Source: Pseudomonas sp. SORT22 (GTDB lineage Bacteria > Pseudomonadota > Gammaproteobacteria > Pseudomonadales > Pseudomonadaceae). From it: DNA of 64,000 nt. Each line of letters begins with the position of its first letter. Within the stretch, counting starts at the first letter, position 1. Made by a program: the position numbers and the translations under genes. This document shows, in pieces, positions 1 through 8,417 of this stretch. The notes beneath the pieces were generated by a model, which searched no databases, was not told the origin of the DNA, and worked only from the letters and a program-made list of their open reading frames with translations. The stretch covers positions 5,704,501-5,768,500 of the forward strand of contig NZ_CP071007.1 of NCBI RefSeq assembly GCF_018417635.1. Reading direction: 5' to 3'.

Positions 1-2
1 GT

Positions 3-536
3 TCATGGACGCGGCCCCGGCGTGCCACTGAGCAAGCGCGCCTTGATAAAGGCCCGGCAGTCGATCAGCGCACGGCGCAATTGGTATTCGACACTACGCG
101 GGGAAATCTGCAGCCGCTCGCCAATTTCCCGGTAGGAACATTCGTCGACATGATAAAGCAGGAAGATATGCCGGGTCGCCTCGGGCAGGGCCTGAATGGC
201 CTCGTGCATCAGCGCTTGTTCCTGCAGCGCCGAGAGTTGCTCGTCGGCCCCGGGCGTTTCGCAGGCCAGCTCGTCGCTGGGCTCACCGCCGTCCAGGCGC
301 TCGCGGCGGATGGCCTGGCGCTGGTGGTCACGGATCAGGTTGCTGGCAATGGTGAAAAGAAAGGCCGGCAGGTTGTCGATCTTCTTGTCGGCAGGCAGCC
401 GCGCCAGGCGCAGGAAAGACTCCTGGGTCAGGTCGGCTGCCACCTGCGAATTGCCCGTGCGGCGCGCAACAAAGGCTTCCAGCGCTTTCTTGTGCTCGGC
501 AAACAGGCGGGCAATCTGCGTATTCCACGAAGACAC
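3..536 (-). CDS. ECF RNA polymerase sigma factor, FecI/FpvI-like
   Basis: A 177-residue sigma-70 family protein with region 2 at about residues 15-80 (the DLTQESFLRLA segment) and region 4 helix-turn-helix at about 110-165 (YREIGERLQISPRSVE). This size and sequence fit the iron-starvation ECF group, which drives a cognate TonB receptor after a FecR-type anti-sigma signal. The start is a GTG preceded by AGGAAG at good spacing. A Fur-box-like sequence lies about 60 bp upstream. The stop falls at the left edge, so the expected anti-sigma and receptor genes would be outside the window. The ECF assignment is firm; the inducing siderophore cannot be told. Confidence 0.9.
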   Translation of the reverse strand: MSSWNTQIARLFAEHKKALEAFVARRTGNSQVAADLTQESFLRLARLPADKKIDNLPAFLFTIASNLIRDHQRQAIRRERLDGGEPSDELACETPGADEQLSALQEQALMHEAIQALPEATRHIFLLYHVDECSYREIGERLQISPRSVEYQLRRALIDCRAFIKARLLSGTPGPRP

Positions 537-596
537 GGTACTTCCTGGCGATGGACCTCAAGGTGCGCGCACGCTAGCAGAAGATGAGATGAATTC

Positions 597-616
597 GCAA
601 TTGATATCTATTTTGC
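597..616. promoter_or_regulatory. Candidate Fur box upstream of the ECF sigma gene
   Basis: The 20-mer GCAATTGATATCTATTTTGC has GCAA/TTGC-like ends around an AT-rich GATA..ATC core, resembling pseudomonad Fur sites. It lies between the sigma start (536, minus strand) and the end of pchP (617). Similarity was judged by eye only. Confidence 0.45.
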
Positions 617-1672
617 TTACTGAATCTGCTCCGGCGTAACGATCACCCAGTTCTTGTCCGCCGTCACCGGCAAGCCTTCCTTGGCCTGCGCCGCGGCATG
701 CTTGGCGATCATGCCGTTGAGCTGGTCCATGTACTTGGCCTTACGGTTTATCCACAGGTGGATGCCGCCCTTGGCCACGTCGACGCTATGAAACTGCATG
801 TAGCCGTCACTGGTCGGAGTATCGCCACCGACCAGCACCGGCTTCTTCCATTCGTCGATATAGGTGAGGATGGCCGCCTGCTTGCCGGCCATCCAGGTGG
901 CCGGGGTCCACAGATACGGGGTCAGCTCAAGGCCCATGTTGGCCTGCGGGTCATAGCTGCCGGCGCTGATCTGCTTGCGCGCGGTGGTCAGGGCGCCGCT
1001 GTTGCGGTCCTTGAGCAGCAAACTGACGCCGATCACGTTCTGCGGTTTGACGTTGTAGCCGTACTTGGGGTCGGCAGCGACCATGCGCACCAGCTCTTCG
1101 GAGGCGGCGCTGATCACGTAGACCTCAATGCCGTTCTCCATCAGCTTGTTGAACAGCTCGGCCTGGCCGGCGAACACTTTCGGCGGTTGCACCTCGATGG
1201 GCTTGACCTGATCACCCTCGTAATAGGTGCTCGGCACCGGCTTGCCCGAGGCCATCAGCTCGTCGACATAGCCCTTGAGCTCCTTGAGGGTAAAACCGGA
1301 AAACACCTGGGCGACCCAGGGGTAGCAGACCATGTCGTCGATTTCGCAGAGCCGATAGTAGTAGCTGAACAGGCTCTCCTTGTGCTCGGCGGTGTCTTTG
1401 AAGGGGATGAGCTTGAGCGACGGGTCGAGTTTGTCGCGGCTGAGCAGGCCCTTGTTCTCCATGAACGGCAGCAGCGATTCTTCGAGGTCGAAGCGGTAGC
1501 TGGTGTTGTCCATGTCGAAGACCGCATAGTTGCCCTTATTGGCATTGGCCGCGATCATGCTGTCCAGTTGCTTGGCAGCCTCGGCCGGCCAGTGCTTGAG
1601 CTCGGTGGCCCAGCTGTGCCCGGTAAGCAACAGGGCGAGGCCGGCGGCGAGGATTTTCGGGGCAGACGTCAT
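617..1672 (-). CDS. pchP: Phosphorylcholine phosphatase PchP
   Basis: A 351-residue HAD-superfamily phosphatase that releases phosphate from phosphorylcholine in the periplasm. The chosen ATG follows GGAGAAA; an upstream in-frame extension has no signal peptide. A signal peptide ends at about residue 22 (HSWA/TEL). Counting from that cleavage, the motifs fall where they do in P. aeruginosa PchP: DMDNT at mature 31-35, SAA at 166-168, lysine at 242, and GDTPTSD at 261-267 (family form GDTPDSD, so one residue differs). In P. aeruginosa the enzyme is induced by choline and betaine; no choline genes are adjacent here. It is divergent from the cystine symporter. Confidence 0.93.
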   Translation of the reverse strand: MTSAPKILAAGLALLLTGHSWATELKHWPAEAAKQLDSMIAANANKGNYAVFDMDNTSYRFDLEESLLPFMENKGLLSRDKLDPSLKLIPFKDTAEHKESLFSYYYRLCEIDDMVCYPWVAQVFSGFTLKELKGYVDELMASGKPVPSTYYEGDQVKPIEVQPPKVFAGQAELFNKLMENGIEVYVISAASEELVRMVAADPKYGYNVKPQNVIGVSLLLKDRNSGALTTARKQISAGSYDPQANMGLELTPYLWTPATWMAGKQAAILTYIDEWKKPVLVGGDTPTSDGYMQFHSVDVAKGGIHLWINRKAKYMDQLNGMIAKHAAAQAKEGLPVTADKNWVIVTPEQIQ

Positions 1673-1806
1673 GTGCTTTTCTCCAGAAAAGTGGCCCGCC
1701 CACGCTAGCAAAGCCTGCAATGCGCACCGACCCGACAGCGACACCGACACGCCCCTGAGCGGCCACGAGCATTCTGTTTGCGACCTGGCGTTATTCCAAA
1801 AACGAC

Positions 1807-1827
1807 TATCGAAATTCCATTTCGATA
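1807..1827. promoter_or_regulatory. 21-bp perfect palindrome in the pchP/cystine symporter intergenic region
   Basis: Two 9-bp arms (TATCGAAAT and ATTTCGATA) flank TCC. The element sits in an AT-rich stretch (about 1791-1850) some 85 bp upstream of the symporter start and 135 bp upstream of pchP. It looks like an operator for a dimeric regulator; which one is unknown. The ATTCC elements around it resemble those before the sulfur genes at 43-58 kb. Confidence 0.5.
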
Positions 1828-1912
1828 TAAATTCGTTGGTTTTCATGCTGTTAGCATTTCTGTTCGCAATCGCACACAGAGGCGATGCCCCGCCTTTTTT
1901 CCTGGAGCTTCA

Positions 1913-3304
1913 ATGAATCTGCCGTTGTCTCTCAATCTGCTGGCGTTCCTGGCCTTGCTACTAGGCCTGGCGCAAACCCGTCATGGCAACTGGAGCCTGG
2001 CCAAGAAAGTGCTGGTCGGCCTGGTCCTCGGCGTGCTGTTTGGCGCTGCCCTGCATGCCATTTACGGCGCCGGCAACCCGGTCCTCAAGGCCACCATCAG
2101 TTGGCTCGACCTGGTCGGCAACGGCTACGTGCAGTTGCTGCAGATGATCGTCATGCCGCTGATCTTCGCCTCGATCCTCAGTGCCGTGGCGCGCCTGCAC
2201 AATGCTTCGTCGCTGGGCAAGATCAGCTTCCTGACCATCGGCACGCTGCTGTTCACCACGGCCATCGCCGCGCTGATCGGTATCGTGCTGACCAACCTGT
2301 TTGGCCTGACCGCCGAAGGCCTGGTGGCCGGTACCGCCGAAACCGCGCGCATGGCGGCGATCCAGAGCGACTACGTGGGCAAGGTCACCGACCTGAACAT
2401 CCCGCAATTGCTGCTGTCGTTCATCCCCAGCAACCCGGTAGGCGACCTGGCCCGGGCCAAGCCGACCTCGATCATCAGCGTGGTGATCTTTGCCGTGTTC
2501 CTCGGCATGGCCGCCCTGCAGTTGCTCAAGGATGACGCCGAGAAGGGCAACCGCGCCCTGGCCGCCATCGACACCCTGCAAGCCTGGGTGATGCGCCTGG
2601 TGCGCCTGGTGATGAAGCTCACCCCCTACGGCGTGCTGGCGTTGATGACCAAGGTAGTGGCCAGCTCGAACCTCGACGACATCCTCAAGCTCGGCAGCTT
2701 CGTGGTGGTCTCGTACATCGGCCTGGGCCTGATGTTCGTGGTACACGGCGTGCTGCTGGCGATGAGCGGCGTCAACCCGCTGCGCTTCTTCCGCAAGGTC
2801 TGGCCGGTACTGACCTTCGCCTTCACCAGCCGCTCCAGCGCCGCCAGCATCCCGCTGAGCATCGAGGCGCAAACCCTGCGCCTGGGTATTCCGCAGTCGA
2901 TCGCAAGCTTTGCCGCGTCATTTGGCGCAACCATTGGCCAGAACGGCTGTGCCGGCCTGTACCCGGCAATGTTGGCGGTGATGGTGGCGCCAGCGGTGGG
3001 CATCGATCCGTTTGACCCGCTGTGGATTGCCACCCTGGTGGCGATCGTCACCCTGAGCTCGGCAGGTGTTGCCGGTGTCGGCGGCGGTGCGACGTTCGCG
3101 GCGCTGATCGTATTGCCGGCCATGGGCTTGCCGGTGGAGCTGGTGGCCTTGCTGATCTCGGTCGAGCCGCTGATCGACATGGGCCGCACGGCGCTGAACG
3201 TCAACGGCTCAATGACGGCCGGGGCGATTACCAGCCAGATGCTCAAACAGACCGACAAGTCGGTGCTGGATGCGCAGGAACATGCGCAGCTGACGCACTC
3301 CTGA
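1913..3304 (+). CDS. tcyP: L-cystine:cation symporter, TcyP/YdjN family (DAACS)
   Basis: A 463-residue inner-membrane protein of the dicarboxylate/amino acid:cation symporter family, closest by eye to the cystine carriers TcyP/YdjN. It has the N-terminal hydrophobic helices, the serine-rich hairpin region ([12 protein letters not shown], about residues 305-316) and the conserved [17 protein letters not shown] segment near residue 425. The ATG at 1913 follows GGAG; upstream in-frame codons are not hydrophobic and were excluded. It would import cystine as a sulfur source, in keeping with the sulfur genes elsewhere in the window. Substrate within the family is inferred. Confidence 0.85.
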   Translation: MNLPLSLNLLAFLALLLGLAQTRHGNWSLAKKVLVGLVLGVLFGAALHAIYGAGNPVLKATISWLDLVGNGYVQLLQMIVMPLIFASILSAVARLHNASSLGKISFLTIGTLLFTTAIAALIGIVLTNLFGLTAEGLVAGTAETARMAAIQSDYVGKVTDLNIPQLLLSFIPSNPVGDLARAKPTSIISVVIFAVFLGMAALQLLKDDAEKGNRALAAIDTLQAWVMRLVRLVMKLTPYGVLALMTKVVASSNLDDILKLGSFVVVSYIGLGLMFVVHGVLLAMSGVNPLRFFRKVWPVLTFAFTSRSSAASIPLSIEAQTLRLGIPQSIASFAASFGATIGQNGCAGLYPAMLAVMVAPAVGIDPFDPLWIATLVAIVTLSSAGVAGVGGGATFAALIVLPAMGLPVELVALLISVEPLIDMGRTALNVNGSMTAGAITSQMLKQTDKSVLDAQEHAQLTHS

Positions 3305-3310
3305 CGACCT

Positions 3311-3340
3311 CATCGCGGGGCCACAACTTGCCCCGCGATG
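3311..3340. terminator. REP-type hairpin between convergent tcyP and folA
   Basis: CATCGCGGGG...CCCCGCGATG forms a GC-rich stem in the 40-bp gap between two convergent stop codons. It probably works as a bidirectional transcript end; there is no long T tract. Confidence 0.5.
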
Positions 3341-3344
3341 CATT

Positions 3345-3863
3345 TCAGGCCTTTTCCCAGACCTCGAAGTGATACGCCGGCTTGTCACCCTCAGCCGGAT
3401 TGGCCTGAGTCGACGCCAGCTTCCACTGCGCCGGATCAAACTCAGGAAACCACGCATCCCCTTGCGGGCTGAGCTCAACCCGGGTCAGGTACAGGCGATC
3501 CGCCAGGCCGCGCTCGATGGCCTGGGTATACAGCTGCGCGCCGCCGATCAGCATCAGCTCGTCGACGCCCTGCGCCAGTGCCCACTGCTCGGCACGCTCA
3601 ATGGCAGCCTCCAGCGAGGCGAACACTTCGGCACCTTCGAGCTGCAAGCCCGGCTGGCGGCTGACCACCAGGTTCAGGCGCCCCGGCAGTGGGCGACCCA
3701 GCGAATCCCAGGTCTTGCGCCCCATGATGATCGGCTTGCCCAGGGTGGTGGCCTTGAAATACTTGAAATCCCCCGGCAAGTGCCAGGGCATGCTGTTGTC
3801 GATGCCGATCACGCGGTTCTCGGCGAGGGCCGCGATCAGGCTGAGGGGGAGTGATGTTTTCAT
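3345..3863 (-). CDS. folA: Dihydrofolate reductase
   Basis: A 172-residue type I DHFR that reduces dihydrofolate to tetrahydrofolate with NADPH in the cytoplasm. Family motifs are all present: N-terminal LIAALAENRVIG, the MPWHLPGDFKYFK substrate loop, GRKTWDSLGRPLPGR for NADPH, and a C-terminal YHFEVWEK strand. It starts at the ATG next to the divergent DUF2868 gene. It functions with thyA, which lies about 12 kb away in this window. Confidence 0.97.
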   Translation of the reverse strand: MKTSLPLSLIAALAENRVIGIDNSMPWHLPGDFKYFKATTLGKPIIMGRKTWDSLGRPLPGRLNLVVSRQPGLQLEGAEVFASLEAAIERAEQWALAQGVDELMLIGGAQLYTQAIERGLADRLYLTRVELSPQGDAWFPEFDPAQWKLASTQANPAEGDKPAYHFEVWEKA

Positions 3864-3938
3864 GCCGGCGAGGATAGCAAAGCCCGATCTTCGATGCCTG
3901 GGTTATGCTTTGGGCTGACTTGATCAATGGAAGACCGT

Positions 3939-5318
3939 GTGACTGCACTGACTGACCTGGACAAACGCTGGCTCACCGAAGCCGTGCGCCTGCGCGAAGA
4001 ACATGCAGGCCCCTTGGAAGACCAGGAAGCCAACCGCCGCGCCCGCCAGGCAGGCGGCGACCTGCCGGCGCGCATCGAAAGCCGCGCCCTGTGGCTGGCC
4101 GAACGCGACGGCATGCGCAGCGCCCTGCAACACTGGAAACAAGGCGCTCGCCTGGCGCTGGCAGCCCTGGTGGTACTGGCCGTGCTCAGCGGCGCCGGCC
4201 TGGCCCTGGCCGCCCTCGGCGACAGCCTGCGCCCGGTCAACGTGTTCTGGGCCCTGGGCAGCCTGCTCGGGTTGAACCTGCTGCTGTTGCTGGGCTGGCT
4301 GCTGGGCTTTTTTCTGGCCGGTGAACAGGGCGCCAGCCTTGGTCGCCTGTGGCTGTGGCTGAGCGAAAAATTCGCCCGCGATGCCCAGGCCGCACACCTG
4401 GCCCCCGCCCTGCTGGTGATGCTGCAGCGACAAAAACTCAATCGCTGGCTGCTCGGCCTGTTGGTGCACAGCCTGTGGCTGCTGGCCTTGAGCGCTGCGC
4501 TGTTGATGCTGCTGATGCTGCTGGCCACCCGACGTTACGGCTTCGTCTGGGAAACCACCATTCTCGGCGCCGACACCTTCGTCGCCCTGACCCAGGCCCT
4601 TGGCGCCCTGCCCGCATTACTCGGCTTCAGCGTGCCGGACGTGGCCATGATCCGCGCCAGCGGCGACACGCAACCGGCACTTGAGCTGGCCCGCCAGGCC
4701 TGGGCCGGCTGGCTGCTCGGCGTGCTGCTGGTATACGGTATCGTTCCGCGCCTGCTGCTTGCCGCCCTGTGCCTGTGGCGCTGGCGCAGTGGCCGGGCAC
4801 GCCTGCAACTGGACCTCAAGCTGCCCGGCTACAGCCAGCTGCGCGATGTGCTGATGCCCAGCAGCGAACGCCTGGGCGTCAACGACGCCGCGCCTGATGC
4901 CTTGCCGCAGATCGTGCGTGGCGTTGGTGAAGAACACAGCGAAGGCGCCCTGCTGGTCGGCCTGGAGCTGGACGACAAACGCCCGTGGCCACCTACCCTG
5001 CCGGCAACGGTGAGCAACGCCGGTATCCTCGATAGCCGCGAGTCGCGCAACAAACTGCTGGAACAGCTCAGCCGTTTTCCGCCAGCGCGCCTGGCGATTG
5101 CCTGCGACCCGCGCCGCTCGCCCGACCGCGGCAGCCTGGCGCTACTCGCCGAGCTTGCGCGCAATGCCGGGGCCACGCGCATCTGGCTGCTGCAGGCAAT
5201 GCCCGGTCAGGCGCTGGACGCTGAACGCCTGGGCGACTGGCATCAGGCCCTGGAACAGCTGGGTTTGAGCTACGCCGACAGCGCCCCGCTGAACTGGCTG
5301 GAGCATGGCCATGACTAA
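3939..5318 (+). CDS. DUF2868 family inner-membrane protein
   Basis: About 459 residues, recognised as the DUF2868 family, of unknown function. After a charged, soluble N-terminus there are four hydrophobic segments (about residues 70-95, 100-130, 170-200 and 260-290), then a soluble C-terminal domain of about 165 residues (from about 295). The GTG at 3939 has GGAAG five bases upstream; an in-frame ATG at 3927 would add four residues but has no ribosome binding site. The coding region overlaps the start of the DUF3482 GTPase by 8 bp, implying translational coupling and a shared job. Function unknown. Confidence 0.85.
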   Translation: MTALTDLDKRWLTEAVRLREEHAGPLEDQEANRRARQAGGDLPARIESRALWLAERDGMRSALQHWKQGARLALAALVVLAVLSGAGLALAALGDSLRPVNVFWALGSLLGLNLLLLLGWLLGFFLAGEQGASLGRLWLWLSEKFARDAQAAHLAPALLVMLQRQKLNRWLLGLLVHSLWLLALSAALLMLLMLLATRRYGFVWETTILGADTFVALTQALGALPALLGFSVPDVAMIRASGDTQPALELARQAWAGWLLGVLLVYGIVPRLLLAALCLWRWRSGRARLQLDLKLPGYSQLRDVLMPSSERLGVNDAAPDALPQIVRGVGEEHSEGALLVGLELDDKRPWPPTLPATVSNAGILDSRESRNKLLEQLSRFPPARLAIACDPRRSPDRGSLALLAELARNAGATRIWLLQAMPGQALDAERLGDWHQALEQLGLSYADSAPLNWLEHGHD

Positions 5319-6675
5319 GCCGCTGAAACTGGCCGTGGTCGGCCACACCAACGTTGGCAAGACCTCGCTGCTGCGCACCCTGACCCGCGATGTCGGCTTC
5401 GGCGAGGTCTCGCATCGGCCGAGCACCACCCGTCATGTCGAGGGCGCACGCCTGTCGGTGGACGGCGAGCCGTTGCTCGAACTCTACGACACCCCGGGGC
5501 TGGAAGACGCCATCGCCCTGCTCGACTACCTTGAGCGCCTGGAACGGCCGGGCGAACGCCTCGATGGCCCGGCACGGCTGGAGCGCTTTCTGCAGGGTAG
5601 CGAGGCGCGCCAGCGTTTCGAGCAGGAGGCCAAGGTGCTGCGCCAACTGCTGGCCAGCGATGCCGGCCTGTATGTGATCGATGCCCGCGAGCCGGTGTTG
5701 GCCAAGTACCGCGACGAACTGCAAGTGCTGGCCGGCTGCGGCAGGCCGTTGCTACCGGTGCTCAACTTCGTCGCCAGTAGCGACCATCGCGAAGCTGACT
5801 GGCGCGAAGCCCTGGCGCGCCTGGGGCTGCATGCGCTGGTGCGCTTCGACAGCGTCGCCCCGCCAGAAGACGGCGAGCGCCGCCTGTACGAAAGCCTGGC
5901 GTTGATGCTGGAGCACTCACGACCAGCGCTGCAACGCCTGATCGACGATCAGCAGGCCCAGCGCCAGGCCCGGCGTGAAAGCGCCAAGCGCCTGGTCGCC
6001 GACCTGCTGCTCGACTGCGCCGCTTGCCGGCGCAGTGTGGTCGCCGAGCCTGGCGCCGAAGCCGTGGCCATCGAAGCCCTGCGCCGCGATGTGCGCCAGC
6101 GCGAGCAACGCTGCGTCGAAGCGCTGCTCAAGCTCTATGCGTTTCGCAAGGAAGACGCCGCCAGCAGCGACCTGCCTTTGCTCGACGGGCGCTGGGGCGA
6201 TGACCTGTTCAACCCGGAAACCCTCAAGCTGCTCGGTGTACGCCTGGGCAGTGGCGTGGCAGCCGGTGCGGCGGCCGGGGCCGGGGTCGATTTGCTGGTC
6301 GGCGGCCTGACCCTCGGTGCCGCGGCGCTGGCCGGGGCGATAGCCGGCGGGGCACTACAGACTGCCCGCAGCTACGGCTCGCGCCTGCTCGGCAAACTCA
6401 AGGGCCAGCGCGAGTTGACGGTGGACGACAGTGTGTTGCGCCTGCTGGCGTTGCGTCAGCATCAGCTGATTCACGCCCTGGATGCCCGTGGCCATGCGGC
6501 GCTGGAGCGGATCAAGCTGGCGGCGCCACAAGAGCAGACCTGGCGCGAAGGCAAGCTGCCGCAAGCGCTGGGCAAGGCCCGGGCGCATCCGCAGTGGTCG
6601 TCGCTCAATCCCGGGGCGAAAGTGAATCAGGCCGAGCGCCAGGAGCAGATAGATGCGCTAGTGCAGGAGCTTTAG
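5311..6675 (+). CDS. DUF3482 GTPase (Era/dynamin-like), partner of DUF2868
   Basis: A 454-residue protein with an N-terminal TRAFAC-class GTPase domain: P-loop GHTNVGKTS at about residues 9-17, a switch threonine in STTRH, and DTPGLED for G3. The usual G4 NKxD is replaced by a degenerate sequence near LNFVASSD. The C-terminal half (DUF3482) carries a long Gly/Ala-rich hydrophobic stretch (about 310-355) that could insert in a membrane. The ATG at 5311 has GGAG seven bases upstream; an in-frame ATG at 5305 is too close to it. The pairing with a four-helix membrane protein suggests a membrane-remodelling or membrane-sensing GTPase; this is inference. Confidence 0.85.
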   Translation: MTKPLKLAVVGHTNVGKTSLLRTLTRDVGFGEVSHRPSTTRHVEGARLSVDGEPLLELYDTPGLEDAIALLDYLERLERPGERLDGPARLERFLQGSEARQRFEQEAKVLRQLLASDAGLYVIDAREPVLAKYRDELQVLAGCGRPLLPVLNFVASSDHREADWREALARLGLHALVRFDSVAPPEDGERRLYESLALMLEHSRPALQRLIDDQQAQRQARRESAKRLVADLLLDCAACRRSVVAEPGAEAVAIEALRRDVRQREQRCVEALLKLYAFRKEDAASSDLPLLDGRWGDDLFNPETLKLLGVRLGSGVAAGAAAGAGVDLLVGGLTLGAAALAGAIAGGALQTARSYGSRLLGKLKGQRELTVDDSVLRLLALRQHQLIHALDARGHAALERIKLAAPQEQTWREGKLPQALGKARAHPQWSSLNPGAKVNQAERQEQIDALVQEL

Positions 6676-7212
6676 CGCCTTGCCCTTGAGCAGTTGCAGG
6701 TCAATCACCGGCACATCCATCTCCTTGGCCAGCTCATCCCACTGGCGCATGCGCAGGCTCACCGCACACAGTGGGTCTTGCTCGAAGGCATCGGCCTCGG
6801 CCTCGCTCATCACCCCGCCCTGGTACTCCAGAGTGCGCCGGCTGGCCTCACTCAGGCGTTGGTAATAACCCGGCTGGCGCAAGGTCAGGTAGCGCTTGGC
6901 CTCGACGTGGTACTCCACCAGCCTGGCCAAACGCTCGCTGAAGCCGCAGCGGCGCAGGTAGTTGGCGCCAACACGCTCATGGCTGACCACGCCATAGCCG
7001 CCCATGTCGCCTTCGGCGCTGCCACAGATATGGCCGATGTCATGGAAGAACGCCGCCAGTACCACCTCGTCGTCATAGCCCTCGGCCAACGCCAGCTGCG
7101 CCGCCTGGGACATATGCTCGAGCTGCGAAACCGGCTCGCCGATGTAGTCCTCATTGCCATGCTGCTGATACAAGGCGAAGACCTCGCTGACAATCTGTTC
7201 GGCACTAACCAT
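6658..7212 (-). CDS. PhnZ-like HD-domain mixed-valent diiron oxygenase (phosphonate-associated)
   Basis: A 184-residue HD-domain protein of the type found in phosphonate degradation operons. The metal ligands of PhnZ are present with a one-residue offset: H33, H57-D58, H78, H102 and D159, with H61 and K106 for substrate. Y23 and E26 in the N-terminal loop match the PhnZ Tyr24/Glu27 pair. PhnZ uses O2 to cleave (R)-2-amino-1-hydroxyethylphosphonate to glycine and phosphate. The start overlaps nothing but lies two bases from the stop of the FAD oxidoreductase, with a strong GGAGGAG. The 3' end overlaps the end of the DUF3482 gene by 18 bp. No PhnY hydroxylase is nearby. Confidence 0.85.
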   Translation of the reverse strand: MVSAEQIVSEVFALYQQHGNEDYIGEPVSQLEHMSQAAQLALAEGYDDEVVLAAFFHDIGHICGSAEGDMGGYGVVSHERVGANYLRRCGFSERLARLVEYHVEAKRYLTLRQPGYYQRLSEASRRTLEYQGGVMSEAEADAFEQDPLCAVSLRMRQWDELAKEMDVPVIDLQLLKGKALKLLH

Positions 7213-7214
7213 GA

Positions 7215-8342
7215 TCAGTCACTCTCCTCCAGCAAACGGGCGATATGTTGCTCGGCCAGGGCCGGGCCGACGCTCATGCCGACGCCGCTGTGCATCAGCG
7301 CAGCACTGATACCCGGCGCCACCTGCAGCAAGGAAAACGGCCCCGGCCCGCCTGAACCATAGACGCCCTGCCAGCGTTCGGCCACCTCGATGCGCCCGCC
7401 CAGGGTCTGCTCGGCCAGCTCGATCATCCAGTTGTCGACCTGCTCGGCGTTGAACGGTGAAGCATCGCTGCCATAGGCATGGGAGTCGCCGATGATCAGC
7501 TCGCCATGGGGCGTCGGGCTGATCAGCAGGTGGATGCCATGCTCCAGCAGGTGCGGGCTGTTGGCCTGCAGTTGCGCTTTCAGCACCTGGGCCTGCGGCA
7601 GGTCGGCGAAGGCGCCGTAGTGCACACAGCTCAGGCCGGTCAGCAAGGCGTGCTGCAGGTCGAGCTTGAAGCGCGGCCGGGCGCGCAGCATCTGCAGACG
7701 GCAAACCTGCGGTTGCAGGGCGGCGATGGGTTCGGCGAGCAGGGTCTGGTAGTCGTGGCCGGAGCAGACCACGATCTGTCTGGCGCTGAAGTCCCCCGCC
7801 GTGGTCGATACGCGACCAGGTTCGATAGCACGTACCAAGGTTGAAAAGTGAAACGCTACATCCAGTTCCTGCTGCAAGAAGCGGATCAGGCTCGGCAGCG
7901 CTTCGCGGGAATACAACTGCTGGTCTTGCAAGCCACGCAAGGCCGCGCGGTGGTGGCGGAACTGGCCGCCGTACAGGTCGTTCAAGGCGGCGCCGCTGAG
8001 CAGTTCCACCTGGTAATCATGTTGTGGCGCGCGCTCGGCACAGAAGGCTTCGAGCAGTTCCAGCTCCAGCGCAGTGCGGGCAAACAACAGCGAGCCATTG
8101 GCCTTGAGCTCGAAGCCGGCCTGCTGCGCCCAGTGCTTCCAGATACCACTGCTGGCCTTGGCCAGTTCGAGCATCTGGCCGGGTGGCTGGCCGGTTACCA
8201 GGGCCTGGCCGAAGTTGCGCACCGAAGCGCCCAGGGGCGTCGCGCTGCGCTCGAAGACCCGCACTTTGAGCCCACGCCGGGCAGCGGCGTAGGCATGGGA
8301 CAGGCCGAGGATGCCGGCGCCGACGATGAGTAGATCGGTCAT
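7215..8342 (-). CDS. FAD-dependent aminophosphonate oxidoreductase (TIGR03364/PbfC-like)
   Basis: A 375-residue DAO-type flavoprotein. The N-terminal Rossmann motif GAGILG is at residues 8-13, followed by the acidic VFERS strand end, and a C-terminal FAD-binding segment includes SGVGMSVGPALAE. It resembles the oxidoreductases that recur in phosphonate operons; members studied as PbfC oxidise 2-aminoethylphosphonate and its N-methyl form to phosphonoacetaldehyde. Here it lies between the binding protein gene and the PhnZ-like gene, on the same strand. Exact substrate is inferred from context. Confidence 0.8.
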   Translation of the reverse strand: MTDLLIVGAGILGLSHAYAAARRGLKVRVFERSATPLGASVRNFGQALVTGQPPGQMLELAKASSGIWKHWAQQAGFELKANGSLLFARTALELELLEAFCAERAPQHDYQVELLSGAALNDLYGGQFRHHRAALRGLQDQQLYSREALPSLIRFLQQELDVAFHFSTLVRAIEPGRVSTTAGDFSARQIVVCSGHDYQTLLAEPIAALQPQVCRLQMLRARPRFKLDLQHALLTGLSCVHYGAFADLPQAQVLKAQLQANSPHLLEHGIHLLISPTPHGELIIGDSHAYGSDASPFNAEQVDNWMIELAEQTLGGRIEVAERWQGVYGSGGPGPFSLLQVAPGISAALMHSGVGMSVGPALAEQHIARLLEESD

Positions 8343-8364
8343 CTGAGGTTCCTTGAAGAATGCT

Positions 8365-8413
8365 ATCGCGGGGCAAGCCCGCTCCTACAGTAGGAGCGGG
8401 CTTGCCCCGCGAT
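8365..8413. repeat. REP inverted pair between FAD oxidoreductase and binding-protein genes
   Basis: Two perfect 23-bp inverted arms (ATCGCGGGGCAAGCCCGCTC...) separated by CAG. It lies inside the aminophosphonate gene series and could attenuate transcription from the importer genes into the two enzyme genes. Confidence 0.9.
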
Positions 8414-8417
8414 GCGG

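Noticed and set aside
8365..8413. CRISPR-like or IS-end interpretation of the repeated palindromes
   Set aside because: Repeats are dispersed singly or in inverted pairs, not in regularly spaced direct arrays, and no transposase gene is adjacent; they match pseudomonad REPs.
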